Assembly: GCF_001243895.1 (NCBI RefSeq)
Contig: NZ_LN851186.1
Location: forward strand, 396,352 to 456,391
Reading direction: 5' to 3'
Origin: Bacillus testis
GTDB taxonomy: Bacteria; Bacillota; Bacilli; Bacillales; DSM-1321
DNA: 60,040 nt
This document shows, piece by piece, positions 17,618 to 26,262 of this stretch. The notes beneath the pieces were generated by a model. It was not told where the DNA came from and did no database searches. It saw nothing but the letters and a program-made list of their open reading frames with translations. Every line of letters starts with the position of its first letter. Position 1 is the first letter of the stretch. The position numbers and the translations under genes were made by a program.

Positions 17618-18235
17618 ATGAGCGACAAATGGATTGATTGGGCAAGGCGTATTCAATCTGTCGGGCAATCTGGCCTGGCTTTTTCAAAAGATATTTTTGA
17701 TAGGGAAAGGTATGAAGAGCTTTTGAACATAAGCGCAGAAATGATGGCCGATCATTCTGGCCTTGAAGTGGATGCGATCAAAGCCATGTTTGCAGAAGAA
17801 AGTGGGTACCAAACCCCTAAAGTGGACGTCCGTGGTGTTGCTTTCCGTGAAGGGAAAATCTTGCTTGTGAAGGAAAAGATGGATGACAGATGGGCATTGC
17901 CTGGCGGGTTTGGTGATGTCGGTTTGTCGCCAAGTGAAAATGTGACGAAAGAGTTGAAAGAGGAAACCGGTTATGACGTGGAGCCGGTTAAATTACTGGC
18001 AGTTTTGGACAGCAATAAATATCCGCTGCAAAGGCAGCCATTCCATTACTATAAACTATTTATCCAATGCAAAATTGTGGGTGGCCATGCGGAAAAAGGA
18101 ATTGAAACGAAAGGAATAGCCTTCTTTGGGGAGGATGAATTGCCGCCTCTCTCTTACCGGCGCAATACAGAAACACAGCTTCGCCTGATGTTTGAATTTG
18201 ACCGCAATCCGGATAAGCAAGCCGCCATTGATTGA
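17618..18235 (+). CDS. NUDIX hydrolase with an N-terminal accessory domain
   Basis: 205 aa. Residues 1-65 form the alpha-helical domain found in one NUDIX subgroup; the hydrolase domain follows with the Nudix box GFGDVGLSPSENVTKELKEE (about 100-119) ending in TGYDV. Lys replaces the usual Arg of REUxEE while the glutamates that bind Mg2+ are kept. Such enzymes cleave nucleoside-diphosphate-linked compounds; relatives with this N-terminal domain act on ADP-ribose- or CDP-type substrates, but the substrate here is not predictable. AAAGGAGG precedes the ATG. No operon partners. Confidence 0.8.
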   Translation: MSDKWIDWARRIQSVGQSGLAFSKDIFDRERYEELLNISAEMMADHSGLEVDAIKAMFAEESGYQTPKVDVRGVAFREGKILLVKEKMDDRWALPGGFGDVGLSPSENVTKELKEETGYDVEPVKLLAVLDSNKYPLQRQPFHYYKLFIQCKIVGGHAEKGIETKGIAFFGEDELPPLSYRRNTETQLRLMFEFDRNPDKQAAID

Positions 18236-18389
18236 CCCAACCAGAACTGTTTCTTTTCCGGCGCGGTTCTGAGTATGGAACATTTTTTCTAGGAGGCTCA
18301 ATTGACAAAAAGGGTGTTAATTATTAGAATTATCTTACAGTTGGATAAAACAGCTGTATAAAAAAGGAATGGGACGGAGGCTACCCAAA

Positions 18390-18878
18390 ATGTCAAAGAA
18401 ACATGAGATTCTGTTCAACCAATTGAATGACTATCGCCAGCAGTTAATCCATCTTCTCCATACAGTCAGTGAAGAACAAGCCGACATGATTCCCGATGGC
18501 TTCCACAATAATATCCGCTGGAACGCCGGCCATATTTACCTGGATCAATATTTATGGATACAGCATTTGACGAAAGAGCCCATCTATATACCGGAAGAGT
18601 ACCATAATTGGTTCGGGCATGGCACAAGTCCAACAGTATGGCAGACGTCTCCGCCAACCATGAAAAATTTAATCCTCCAATTAAGCAACCAGGTGAATTA
18701 TATTAAAGAAAAATACGGCAATCGACTGGAGATCGAGTACGCACCCATCGAATCGGGCATGCAGACACTTTCGCAAGTTCTTGTCCGCACCATTTACCAT
18801 GAGGGCATACATCTTTCGCATATCCAGTTATTAAAGCGCTTTCTTGAGTGTTCCGTCGAGAAAAAACAGATAGTGTAA
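18390..18878 (+). CDS. DinB-family (YfiT/bacillithiol transferase-like fold) protein
   Basis: About 162 aa from ATG 18390, which GGAGG precedes at about 10 nt; the longer frame to 18369 overlaps that ribosome site. DinB four-helix bundle with the three metal-ligand histidines spread as RWNAGHIYLDQYLW, near the middle, and RTIYHEGIHLSHIQLLKR at the C-terminus. Members are metal-dependent, often thiol (bacillithiol) transferases, though many are uncharacterised. A second, divergent DinB gene lies at 33720. Substrate unknown. Confidence 0.75.
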   Translation: MSKKHEILFNQLNDYRQQLIHLLHTVSEEQADMIPDGFHNNIRWNAGHIYLDQYLWIQHLTKEPIYIPEEYHNWFGHGTSPTVWQTSPPTMKNLILQLSNQVNYIKEKYGNRLEIEYAPIESGMQTLSQVLVRTIYHEGIHLSHIQLLKRFLECSVEKKQIV

Positions 18879-18892
18879 AATATTTTGAATAA

Positions 18893-18908
18893 CGTTTCAC
18901 ATGAAACA
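18893..18908. other. parS-like 16-mer (14/16)
   Basis: CGTTTCACATGAAACA differs from the Spo0J/ParB site TGTTTCACGTGAAACA at two positions, one of them in the central CG. It lies between a stop codon and a terminator. It may be a degenerate parS site or chance. Confidence 0.3.
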
Positions 18909-18919
18909 TGAACGATTTA

Positions 18920-18952
18920 AAAAAAGAAGAGAGACGGTTTATCCGCCTCTCT
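18920..18952. terminator. Bidirectional terminator
   Basis: GAGAGACGG...CCGCCTCTCTC hairpin with an A-run on its left, placed between converging genes. The A-run makes it strongest for the minus-strand ABC transporter transcript. Confidence 0.65.
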
Positions 18953-18962
18953 CATTCAATTT

Positions 18963-19658
18963 TTAGGCATGTGCTGGAGTATGGGGCACCGGCGACAGTT
19001 TGCCGTCCTCCATATGATAGACACGGTCGCAATAGGTAAGCATCCGCTCATCATGGGTAACCATAATGGCCGCTTTATTGCGTGCTTTTACTTCCTTGGC
19101 GATCAATTGGACAACCTCATGTGCCCGGTGTGTGTCCAGGCTGGCAGTAGGCTCGTCTGCCAGAATGATATCTGGGTCATTGACGAATGCGCGCGCAATA
19201 GCGGTTCGCTGGCGTTCGCCTCCTGATAATTGGTCAGGAAACTTCTGCAGTTTTTTTCCTAAACCCAAATCCTTCAGCAAGTCTTGTGCAAATATGCGGT
19301 CTGCTGTTTTTACTTTACCACTCATTTTTTTCACCAGCAGCAATTGGTCCAATACGGTTAAGTAGGGTACGAGATTGGATGTTTGTAGAATGAAGCCTAT
19401 TTCTTTAAGGCGAATCCGCGATAATTCTTTTTGAGTCTGTCCGGCGATTTTGGTTCCGTTAAGGATGACTTCGCCTTCTGATGCTTGCAGCAAAGCTCCG
19501 GCTATGGAAAGAAAGGTGCTTTTACCTGAACCGGAAGGACCAATGATGGCGACAAACTCTCCGGGTTCTACAGTCAAGGATACGTGATCCAGCGCAATGA
19601 CTTTACTTTCGCCTTCCTCGTAATATTTAGATACATTTTTCAACTGAATACCAGACAT
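18963..19658 (-). CDS. MacB-type ABC transporter ATP-binding protein
   Basis: 231 aa. Walker A GPSGSGKST (about 40-48), Q-loop FILQTSNLVPYLTV, signature LSGGERQRTAIARA, Walker B DIILADEPTASLD, and a terminal MVTHDERML H-loop: a complete LolD/MacB/FtsE-like ATPase. The stop of the upstream FtsX-like permease and this start share one base, so the two are translationally coupled. The pair probably exports an antimicrobial peptide or lipophilic compound, or responds to envelope stress. The PadR gene upstream on the same strand likely controls it. Confidence 0.9.
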   Translation of the reverse strand: MSGIQLKNVSKYYEEGESKVIALDHVSLTVEPGEFVAIIGPSGSGKSTFLSIAGALLQASEGEVILNGTKIAGQTQKELSRIRLKEIGFILQTSNLVPYLTVLDQLLLVKKMSGKVKTADRIFAQDLLKDLGLGKKLQKFPDQLSGGERQRTAIARAFVNDPDIILADEPTASLDTHRAHEVVQLIAKEVKARNKAAIMVTHDERMLTYCDRVYHMEDGKLSPVPHTPAHA

Positions 19659-20782
19659 TATTCAACCCTCCCAATTGCTTGAAGCGGATCTATTTTTGTA
19701 ATTTTGCGCACAGACAAGATAGAACTTAGTACAGAGACAATCAATAGGACGATACCATATATCAGTACAAGCTTAGGATCAAGGGAGAATGGTGTGCCCT
19801 CAGGCAGAATGACTGCTACCAGATAAGCCAGCAATGCACCAACCAGTATGCTTGATAATGACAGAATGAAGACCTGGGAAACAATTGTCCGACCGAGGAA
19901 TCCATTGCTTGCGCCGATGGCTTTCATAATACCGAATTGGTTTGACTTCTGCAGTGTAAGAACGTAGAAGAATACGGCGATTACTACGGCCGATATGGCA
20001 AGTAAGAAGACAAGCATCATAGTGATGGTTCCATTCTCTTCTTTATGGCCAGGCATGCCCTGGATAGCTGTATCTTTTGTGACGACTTCTAGGCCGGGTA
20101 TATTTTTCTCGATTTGTTTGGCATTAAGATCATCCCCTTGAATCATGATGGCGTTAACTGGATTCTTCACGCCGTCATCTGATTTTGGGGCCGCAAAGCG
20201 CATGCTCCGGAATTTATCTACCGGCGCATAGACGGTGGCTACATGGTTATAGGTTTCGTTATGCATAAAGCCCACAATCTTCATTTTTTCATCTGAACTT
20301 TCGACTTTTACTGTGTCACCAATTTTGAAGCCCTTATCTTTTAAGGAATCGTTGACGATCACATCATTGGGACGGGAAGCGGAAATCGTCTTGCCCTCTG
20401 TCACTTTGGGGATCAGAAAGCTATTTGGTTCAGCCCCGAGAACGGTGACGTCATATTTATCATCGTCGTTTATATGTTTTTTATCTTTCATAATAGTGAC
20501 ACTTACTGCGCCGAGCGGAGCCACTTTGTTAACATTCTTTTGCTCCTTTATCTGATCCATGGCGTCTTCCGAAATGATGGATCGGCTCATTGAAGCGCGA
20601 GCGCCTTTCTCGAAGGCTACGTAGTTAGCGTCAATATTCTTGAATGAAGCTGCGCTAAGGGTATTAAGGCCTGTCCCTAAGCCCGATAATAAGAAAACGA
20701 GCCAGGAAATAAGAACAAAAATGAGGCCAATCATCAGAAAGCGCAGTTTACCGTGCTTTAATTCTTTTAAAGCCAGAAACAT
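19658..20782 (-). CDS. FtsX-like ABC transporter permease (MacB family)
   Basis: 374 aa from ATG 20782, which follows GGGGTGG; the longer frame to 20821 starts inside the promoter region. One N-terminal transmembrane helix (about 17-40), a large extracytoplasmic MacB periplasmic-core-like domain (about 40-250), then three C-terminal helices with the FtsX pattern (FGIMKAIGASNGFLGRTIVSQ). It works with the ATPase at 18963. Three TTGAYTAATC repeats around its promoter point to PadR control. Confidence 0.85.
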   Translation of the reverse strand: MFLALKELKHGKLRFLMIGLIFVLISWLVFLLSGLGTGLNTLSAASFKNIDANYVAFEKGARASMSRSIISEDAMDQIKEQKNVNKVAPLGAVSVTIMKDKKHINDDDKYDVTVLGAEPNSFLIPKVTEGKTISASRPNDVIVNDSLKDKGFKIGDTVKVESSDEKMKIVGFMHNETYNHVATVYAPVDKFRSMRFAAPKSDDGVKNPVNAIMIQGDDLNAKQIEKNIPGLEVVTKDTAIQGMPGHKEENGTITMMLVFLLAISAVVIAVFFYVLTLQKSNQFGIMKAIGASNGFLGRTIVSQVFILSLSSILVGALLAYLVAVILPEGTPFSLDPKLVLIYGIVLLIVSVLSSILSVRKITKIDPLQAIGRVE

Positions 20783-20809
20783 GTATTCCACCCCTTGTAT
20801 TGTATGAAT

Positions 20810-20881
20810 TTGATTAATCATTATTGACTAATCTACTTTAGTATAGCCCTGTTCTCCCTAAATGGTCAAGTTTGACTAATC
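20810..20881 (-). promoter_or_regulatory. ABC exporter promoter flanked by three TTGAYTAATC repeats
   Basis: Copies at 20810-20819 (TTGATTAATC), 20824-20833 and 20872-20881 (both TTGACTAATC). On the minus strand TTGACC and TATACT (18-bp spacer) form a promoter lying between the second and third copies. The repeats are the likely operators of the PadR protein encoded just upstream. Confidence 0.7.
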
Positions 20882-20927
20882 GGACGAAAAAAAACCCAGC
20901 AAGGGTAGCTGAGCCTTTGTCGGCAAG

Positions 20928-21443
20928 TTATTGATCCTGGAGGTCGGCAATGGTCTGTTTCAAGAATTGGATTTCTGTTTGGAGCATTTGCCATTTATGT
21001 TTCATGGCTAGATTTACACCGATGCCTTCTTCATGTTCCGGCATCTTTTTCAATTGGTCGAGCAGCTTCTGGCTATTTTGGAGTCGGACATGTAAAGCGG
21101 CTATACTTTGTTCAAGGGGAAGGTGGTCGATAAACATCAAGCCGATATCGCCTTGGAAATGGATGCTCTCAGGGGCGCTTAGATTTTGAAGCAATAGTTC
21201 ATAAAAATAGGCAGTTCCTTTTTCGTTGATTGTATACACTTTTCTTGGCGGCCTATTTCCTTCCTGCTCTAGACGTTCATCGATGTACCCTTTGCGGCTC
21301 AGTTTATCCAGTGTCGCATATGCAGTCGGTTTTTTCATATCGGTAATATTATTTAAATTTCGTTCAATGAATTCGTTAATTTGATAGCCGTGTTGGCTTT
21401 GAGACATCAATAATCCTAAGATAACCAATGATCGTTGGTTCAT
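20928..21443 (-). CDS. PadR-family transcriptional regulator
   Basis: 171 aa. N-terminal winged helix (about 1-85): LVILGLLMSQSQHGYQINEF, a TAYATLDKLSRKGYI recognition region and VYTINEKGTAYF wing; the C-terminal helix-rich dimerisation domain ends in a coiled coil (about 120-170). It stands directly upstream of the MacB-like ABC exporter on the same strand, the usual arrangement for PadR repressors of drug or peptide exporters. GAGGAGG precedes the ATG. Confidence 0.85.
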   Translation of the reverse strand: MNQRSLVILGLLMSQSQHGYQINEFIERNLNNITDMKKPTAYATLDKLSRKGYIDERLEQEGNRPPRKVYTINEKGTAYFYELLLQNLSAPESIHFQGDIGLMFIDHLPLEQSIAALHVRLQNSQKLLDQLKKMPEHEEGIGVNLAMKHKWQMLQTEIQFLKQTIADLQDQ

Positions 21444-21523
21444 GGAGAGATCCTCCTCTATCTTTTTCTATTTATTAGTATAGCACTTCAGGCAATGAAT
21501 AGTCCTTCTTGCTGAATCTGCAA

Positions 21524-21991
21524 TCAGTTTTGGCCGGCCCATGCTTGGATTTTTACAGAGCCGCCTCTTCCTGCTGTATCTCTGACAGATAATTGATAGA
21601 TAAAGCCTGGTGTGGGATCGGTTACTTTCTGGTCGGTTGATGTACCCGAGGCCAAAACACCCTCTTTTAAGGTGCCCTGAGGGGAGGCGAGCGTGTATGC
21701 TAGTGTTCTGCTTCCTTTGTTTTCTATGAAAACATGCAGATTGCTGCCGGATCGATAAGGAATCGGATATTGTTTGCCGTCCTTATAGAAACGGGTTTTA
21801 TCGATAAGTAAAGCAGATTCTTTAAAATATGGACCGGCAGCCGCAAGGAGATTCTTTTTGGTAAGAGGGTCTGCAGACGCATTCTTCACATAAGCTGTTG
21901 TATCGTCAAAAGGAAAGAACACATGGGATGAGAGCCCGGCTACTGTTAAAATGAGAATGATGCCGATCATGGCATTTTTTACTGTATACAT
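21524..21991 (-). CDS. Membrane-anchored or secreted protein of unknown function
   Basis: 155 aa, not recognised. Residues 1-25 form a hydrophobic signal/anchor (AMIGIILILTVAGLSSHVFF). The rest is soluble, with a beta-rich stretch (about 80-150) including LHVFIENKGSRTLAYTLASP, which looks like a small immunoglobulin-like fold outside the cell. No Cys and no lipobox. GGGAGA precedes the ATG. It is transcribed toward nothing and away from the divergent small gene at 22298. Confidence 0.6.
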   Translation of the reverse strand: MYTVKNAMIGIILILTVAGLSSHVFFPFDDTTAYVKNASADPLTKKNLLAAAGPYFKESALLIDKTRFYKDGKQYPIPYRSGSNLHVFIENKGSRTLAYTLASPQGTLKEGVLASGTSTDQKVTDPTPGFIYQLSVRDTAGRGGSVKIQAWAGQN

Positions 21992-22297
21992 AGGTGGTTT
22001 GTTCTCCCTTTCCGTTTATTCAAAGTTTATCCTGCTCTTAAAGGCCTTTAACCTTCCTACGTTTTCACTGTAGTGCACAGGATTATGGAGCTTAATCTTT
22101 CTTAACTTACAACTCAAAATATTACACCAAATAATGGGGTAGTCAATACAGTGTAAAAAAGCCATCGCTGCCCAGTTGGAAATAAGGTTTAGTTTCATAG
22201 AGAAATGGTAATAGAAGTACAAATAAATAAAGTGCAAGCTGAATGGGATGCTGGAGATAGCGTGATTTGGTCAAACCATAAGAAGGAGGAAGCGGTC

Positions 22298-22477
22298 ATG
22301 AAGTTAATGCCTGTCTTTAAATTGACGCTTATTGTATTGATTTGCTTTATCTGCTCGTTTGTCATTATGCACGCCATTACGGCAATGCTTGGTTTCAAGC
22401 CAGTGTCCGCTCAGGAAACCCGGCAACTTCAAGCAGAACATCATGTAACTGTATTGATGTATGAATCTGTTGAATGA
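22298..22477 (+). CDS. Small single-pass membrane protein
   Basis: 59 aa from ATG 22298, behind AAGGAGG; the longer frame to 22205 is unsupported. One transmembrane helix (residues 7-30, LTLIVLICFICSFVIMHAITAM) and a polar tail of about 27 residues ending VTVLMYESVE. No family recognised. A strong terminator follows, which together with the ribosome site supports a real gene. Confidence 0.6.
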   Translation: MKLMPVFKLTLIVLICFICSFVIMHAITAMLGFKPVSAQETRQLQAEHHVTVLMYESVE

Positions 22478-22502
22478 TATGGATAAATAGAAAGGAATAT
22501 AG

Positions 22503-22553
22503 GCAAGCCCTCTTGAATTCTATAAAGTAATAGAATTCAAGAGGGCTTTTTTT
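22503..22553 (+). terminator. Strong terminator after the small membrane protein
   Basis: AGCCCTCTTGAATTCTA pairs perfectly with its complement at 22531-22547, followed by a T-run. Confidence 0.9.
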
Positions 22554-22867
22554 AACGTTCTGACTGGCGTCTAAGACTCCTGCTTCAACACGAGAGTGAA
22601 AACGACAAAGTGGGAGATCAAGCGATAATAAGAATCCAGTTGGTTCACCTAAACATCAGTGGGGGATATGAGCCCCAAGCTGATCTAAGTTTTATTTTAT
22701 ATAGCAAAGGATCTATTTTGATTTCAGTATGCTGAAAGGACGTGAAACGAGTGTAGGTTTTTCATTTGTATAAACTGATGGAAATAGGCGCTTGAAGGAG
22801 GTTGGCCAGTGTAAGAATCTATCCCTGCATGTCAGATGAAATAACATGAGAAAAAGGGGTAGAAGTG
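22554..22867. other. Gene-free stretch with a hairpin
   Basis: No credible coding region. ATCAG-t-GGGG...CCCC-aa-GCTGAT (about 22652-22684) is a hairpin not followed by a T-run; it could be a decayed dispersed repeat. The MFS promoter should lie in the right-hand part but no clear -35/-10 pair stands out. Confidence 0.4.
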
Positions 22868-24076
22868 ATGAAAACAAGATCGTTTAGATGTTTATGGATC
22901 GGCCAAATGCTGGCTAATTCAGGGGATGTTTTTTATATTGTTAGTTTGATAACGGCCTTATACCGCCTGTCCGAGTCTGCCTTCGTGACCGCTGCTTTGC
23001 CGTTTACCATAACAATCGCACAGTTTCTGGCTGGCTTTGCTGCTCCGCTAGTAATCGACCGCTGGCCATTAAAGAGGGTATTGGTTTACTCCCAGGCTGG
23101 CAAGACCATGCTGTTGGCCTGTCTGGCGGCTTTCTTATTTGCTTGGGAAAATCCCCAGCTAATGTTCGTGTTTACATTTGTTTTTATCATCTCATTCCTT
23201 GATGGTTGGGCAAATCCGGCAAAAGGGGCGTTGCTGCCAAGATTGGTGGAGGAGAAAGAATGGATGAAGGCGAATGCATTCACCTCAATGTTGGATCAGG
23301 TGGTCCAGCTGGGCGGCTGGGCTTTTGGTGGTATTTTATGCGTGTTGATTGGAGATGATGGGCTTTTAGTGGCTACATGCTTGCTGTATGTGATTTCTAC
23401 AGCCGTGATGGGATTTATCCAGGAAACTCGTTTGCCTGCCAGCGGTGAAACCGCTAAAAAACAAAATATGCGTTCTTCTCTCCAGGAAGGTTGGCGGTTG
23501 ATCTGGGAATACCGGGCGCTTCGGTATCTTACTTTGTTGATGTTTCTTGGTGCGGCAGCAAATGTGGTTTGGATTGCGGCCATTTTGTATGTATATGTGG
23601 AGCAACAATTAGGTGTATCGCAAACTTGGTGGGGATTCATCAATACATGCTTTTTTCTTGGCTTGATCACGGGCGGTGCCGCCGGAATGAAATGGACTGC
23701 CTGGATTGAAAAAAGAAAGAGCCGTATGTTGATTTTCTTTACAGCGGGACTTTCTATTGTGACGTTATTGTTTGGCTTAACAACAATGCCTATTATTGCG
23801 TTGGCGCTGTCCTTTGCATACGGCTTTGGTGAGGAACTCCAGCAAATTGTCACAGTGACTATGATCCAGAAAAATGTCCCGGCAGAACAACTCCCCAAGG
23901 TTTATGCGGCCCAAGGCTCTCTGATCGGATTGGTGTTTGGCTGTTCATCACTTCTTGCCGGTTCAGTTGCGGAGGCATGGGATATCCGTTCGCTATTTAT
24001 AGGAGCATCCCTGATCCTCTTATTCGGAGTATTTACTATTTGGAGGAAACAAAAGCGATTATTAGATCAAAAATAG
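22868..24076 (+). CDS. MFS efflux transporter (Mef/DHA-like)
   Basis: About 402 aa with twelve predicted membrane helices. The N-terminus SFRCLWIGQMLANSGDVFYI and the loop RWPLKRVLVYSQAG match the macrolide-efflux-type MFS group (YfiS/Mef). ATG 22868 is about 8 nt from AAGGGG; GTG 22865 is an alternative. It probably expels a small lipophilic compound by proton antiport across the cytoplasmic membrane; the substrate is unknown. No regulator is adjacent. Confidence 0.8.
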   Translation: MKTRSFRCLWIGQMLANSGDVFYIVSLITALYRLSESAFVTAALPFTITIAQFLAGFAAPLVIDRWPLKRVLVYSQAGKTMLLACLAAFLFAWENPQLMFVFTFVFIISFLDGWANPAKGALLPRLVEEKEWMKANAFTSMLDQVVQLGGWAFGGILCVLIGDDGLLVATCLLYVISTAVMGFIQETRLPASGETAKKQNMRSSLQEGWRLIWEYRALRYLTLLMFLGAAANVVWIAAILYVYVEQQLGVSQTWWGFINTCFFLGLITGGAAGMKWTAWIEKRKSRMLIFFTAGLSIVTLLFGLTTMPIIALALSFAYGFGEELQQIVTVTMIQKNVPAEQLPKVYAAQGSLIGLVFGCSSLLAGSVAEAWDIRSLFIGASLILLFGVFTIWRKQKRLLDQK

Positions 24077-24086
24077 ATGATAAACA

Positions 24087-24121
24087 GGCAAGGCCCTAAT
24101 CGGTGATTTGGGCCTTGTTTG
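24087..24121 (+). terminator. Terminator of the MFS gene
   Basis: CAAGGCCC-t-AATC...GATT-t-GGGCCTTG followed by TTT. Confidence 0.75.
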
Positions 24122-24267
24122 GATATGAAAGTATACTTGAATATAAATCAAATAATTTGTCAATGAAAAAATACCTATTTTTTAGTTTTTCTTTTGTAAA
24201 CGCTTGCATTTTTCACATTTTAGACATAAAATGTATGAAAAGGAAAATAAATGGAAGGAATGATTCG

Positions 24268-24474
24268 ATGGCGACACTTGCGATGGTATTTATCTTTGTC
24301 AGTAAAGTGGTTATGATCGGTTGCTACTATATCGCTCCATTATTGATTCCTCTATGGATGTGGCAATATTTGTCCAGTCAGAAGCGTGCGGAAGAGATGG
24401 CTAAGAAACAAGAAAAGGTGCCTCTAGCTCCTATTGTATCCACAGAAATAACAGAAAATTTAGAAAAAGCTTAG
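24268..24474 (+). CDS. Small single-pass membrane protein
   Basis: 68 aa from ATG 24268, preceded by GGAAGGAA; the open frame reaches back to 24103 but its first part overlaps the preceding terminator. One helix (residues 4-32, VFIFVSKVVMIGCYYIAPLL) and a charged tail SQKRAEEMAKKQEK. No family recognised. The following terminator supports it as an independent gene. Confidence 0.55.
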   Translation: MATLAMVFIFVSKVVMIGCYYIAPLLIPLWMWQYLSSQKRAEEMAKKQEKVPLAPIVSTEITENLEKA

Positions 24475-24503
24475 AGACCGATTATATCTCTAAGCTTTTT
24501 GGT
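24464..24503. terminator. Bidirectional terminator
   Basis: AAAAAGCTTAGAGA...TCTCTAAGCTTTTT between converging genes, with A- and T-runs on both sides. Confidence 0.85.
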
Positions 24504-24507
24504 GTTC

Positions 24508-25497
24508 TCATGAATGGGTGTCTGCCGGATAAACAACACCAATCTGTTTTCTTGCTTCATCCATGATCTCTGCAGCTGCCAAGGATCGTTCAAATGTATT
24601 GATAGCTGACTCTGTCTTATTTGCTTTGATCAATGAAATGAATTCGTTTATTTCATAAAACATGGTATTCGAAACTTGAGGCTGAGATAGATCTTCTGTC
24701 GAGCCGTCCCGTTTCAACAGTGTTACTTTTGCTGGTGAGCTGATCTTGTCAATGAGAATGGTGCCATCTTCCCCCTGAATTTCGTTAGGAAGTGCGGAAT
24801 CTGTAATTTTAGAATAGGTGATCACTGCTTCCATTTCGTCGTATTGCAACAAAATGCTCCCCTGTCCGTCTACGCCGGAATCGAGCAAAAGGCCATTGGC
24901 TTTAATGCTGGTAGGCTTTCCGAATAATGTGATGGCCGGATACAGACAATAGATGCCGATATCCATCAATGAACCGTTCGATAACTCAGGTTTGAAGGCA
25001 TTCAGGATTTCACCGGCTCTATAAGCATCATACCTAGAAGAGTATTGGCAGAACGAAGCTGTATAGCGGCGGACAGGGCCAATTTTGTGCAAATGGTCTT
25101 TAATGGCCATAAAACTTGGGATGAAAGTGGATTTCATGGCTTCCATCAGTAAGACACCGTTGCTCTTTGCTGCAGCAATCATTTCTTTCACTTCTTTGGC
25201 ATTGGATGCCAGCGGTTTTTCACAGAGTACATGCTTGCCATTCTGCATGCATAGAATCGCTTGTTCTGCATGCAATGCGTTAGGGCTGGCAATATAGATA
25301 GCATCGATGCCTTCGTGCTTGGCCATCGTTTCTATATCTGTGAATGTAAGCTCTGCTCCATGCTTTTGTGCAAATTCCTTTGCTTTTTCTTCCGACCGGG
25401 AATAGACGGCCTTCAATTGGAAGTCATCTATCCCTGAAGCAGCGTCTAGGAATCGGTCTGTAATCCAGTTGGTTCCAATCAATCCAAAGCGTATCAT
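24508..25497 (-). CDS. Gfo/Idh/MocA-family NAD(P)-dependent oxidoreductase
   Basis: 329 aa. An N-terminal Rossmann domain starts FGLIGTNWITDRFLDAASGI and contains the family motif CEKPLASNAKEV (EKP, about residues 92-103), followed by the C-terminal alpha/beta substrate domain with NGSLMDIGIYCLYP. Such enzymes oxidise or reduce sugars, inositols or dihydrodiols; no neighbours hint at the substrate. The dinucleotide loop is GTNWIT instead of GxGxxG, typical for part of this family. GGGAGGC precedes the ATG. Confidence 0.85.
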   Translation of the reverse strand: MIRFGLIGTNWITDRFLDAASGIDDFQLKAVYSRSEEKAKEFAQKHGAELTFTDIETMAKHEGIDAIYIASPNALHAEQAILCMQNGKHVLCEKPLASNAKEVKEMIAAAKSNGVLLMEAMKSTFIPSFMAIKDHLHKIGPVRRYTASFCQYSSRYDAYRAGEILNAFKPELSNGSLMDIGIYCLYPAITLFGKPTSIKANGLLLDSGVDGQGSILLQYDEMEAVITYSKITDSALPNEIQGEDGTILIDKISSPAKVTLLKRDGSTEDLSQPQVSNTMFYEINEFISLIKANKTESAINTFERSLAAAEIMDEARKQIGVVYPADTHS

Positions 25498-25578
25498 ATG
25501 TATAGCCTCCCTTTCTTAATATATATATATTATAGCGATTTCAGGTTGGAGAATGGAAGGCTGCGATAAGCACATACA

Positions 25579-25616
25579 TCAAAAGACCCTTCAGCAGCAC
25601 TGAAAGGGTCTTTTGC
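25579..25616. terminator. Terminator of mhqED
   Basis: AAAAGACCCTTCA...TGAAAGGGTCTTTT, ten bases past the mhqD stop, with A- and T-runs on both sides. Confidence 0.85.
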
Positions 25617-25625
25617 CGGACAAAT

Positions 25626-26231
25626 TTAGAAGTGTGTTTTATACCATTGTCCGGCCAGCATGATTTCTGATTGTGTTAATTGATGTCCGTAATCTTCCCA
25701 TTGCAGCTGCACAGAAGCATGGGCTCCGTCCAATAGGTCCCGCAATTCTCTTGCTTCAGATTTTGGACAGATGGGGTCATTGGTCCCTGCTGAAATAAAG
25801 ACAGCGGTTCCGGTCAAATCAGGCAATTCTACCCCGCGCCGAGGAACCATTGGATGAAGAAGGATCGCTCCCTTTAATGCATAGCGGTGATGGAACAGTA
25901 AGCTGGCAGCAATATTAGCGCCGTTTGAATAACCGATTGCCACAATCAGATTGCGGTCGAAGCCGTATTTCTCGGAGGCTTCGATTAAGAAATCATTCAA
26001 TTCATCTGTTCTCAACAATAAGTCCTCCTCATCGAATACGCCTTCCTCCAAACGGCGGAAAAATCGGGGCATTCCGTTTTCGAGGACATTTCCCCGGACG
26101 CTCAAAACATTCGCTTCTGGGTCGATCATTTCGGCAATCGGCAGCAAATCTGTTTCAGTTCCGCCGGTTCCGTGCAACAGCAATAAAGTTGTGCCATCCG
26201 CTTTCGTTCCTTTTTTAAATATATGTTTCAT
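25626..26231 (-). CDS. mhqD: MhqD carboxylesterase/hydrolase (quinone detoxification)
   Basis: 201 aa from ATG 26231 behind AGAGGAGA. Closely follows B. subtilis MhqD (YodD): MKHIFKKGT, LLLLHGTGGTETDLLP (oxyanion loop), SVRGNVLENGMPRFFRRLEE, the nucleophile elbow GYSNGAN, and Asp/His in AGTNDPICP and DYGHQLTQSE completing the alpha/beta-hydrolase triad. It acts with the dioxygenase MhqE on hydroquinone/catechol-type compounds. It lies 31 bp after mhqE and is co-transcribed from the MhqR-type operator at 27245. Confidence 0.9.
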   Translation of the reverse strand: MKHIFKKGTKADGTTLLLLHGTGGTETDLLPIAEMIDPEANVLSVRGNVLENGMPRFFRRLEEGVFDEEDLLLRTDELNDFLIEASEKYGFDRNLIVAIGYSNGANIAASLLFHHRYALKGAILLHPMVPRRGVELPDLTGTAVFISAGTNDPICPKSEARELRDLLDGAHASVQLQWEDYGHQLTQSEIMLAGQWYKTHF

Positions 26232-26262
26232 GGTGGTTCTCCTCTCTATTTGCGTTTCCTTC

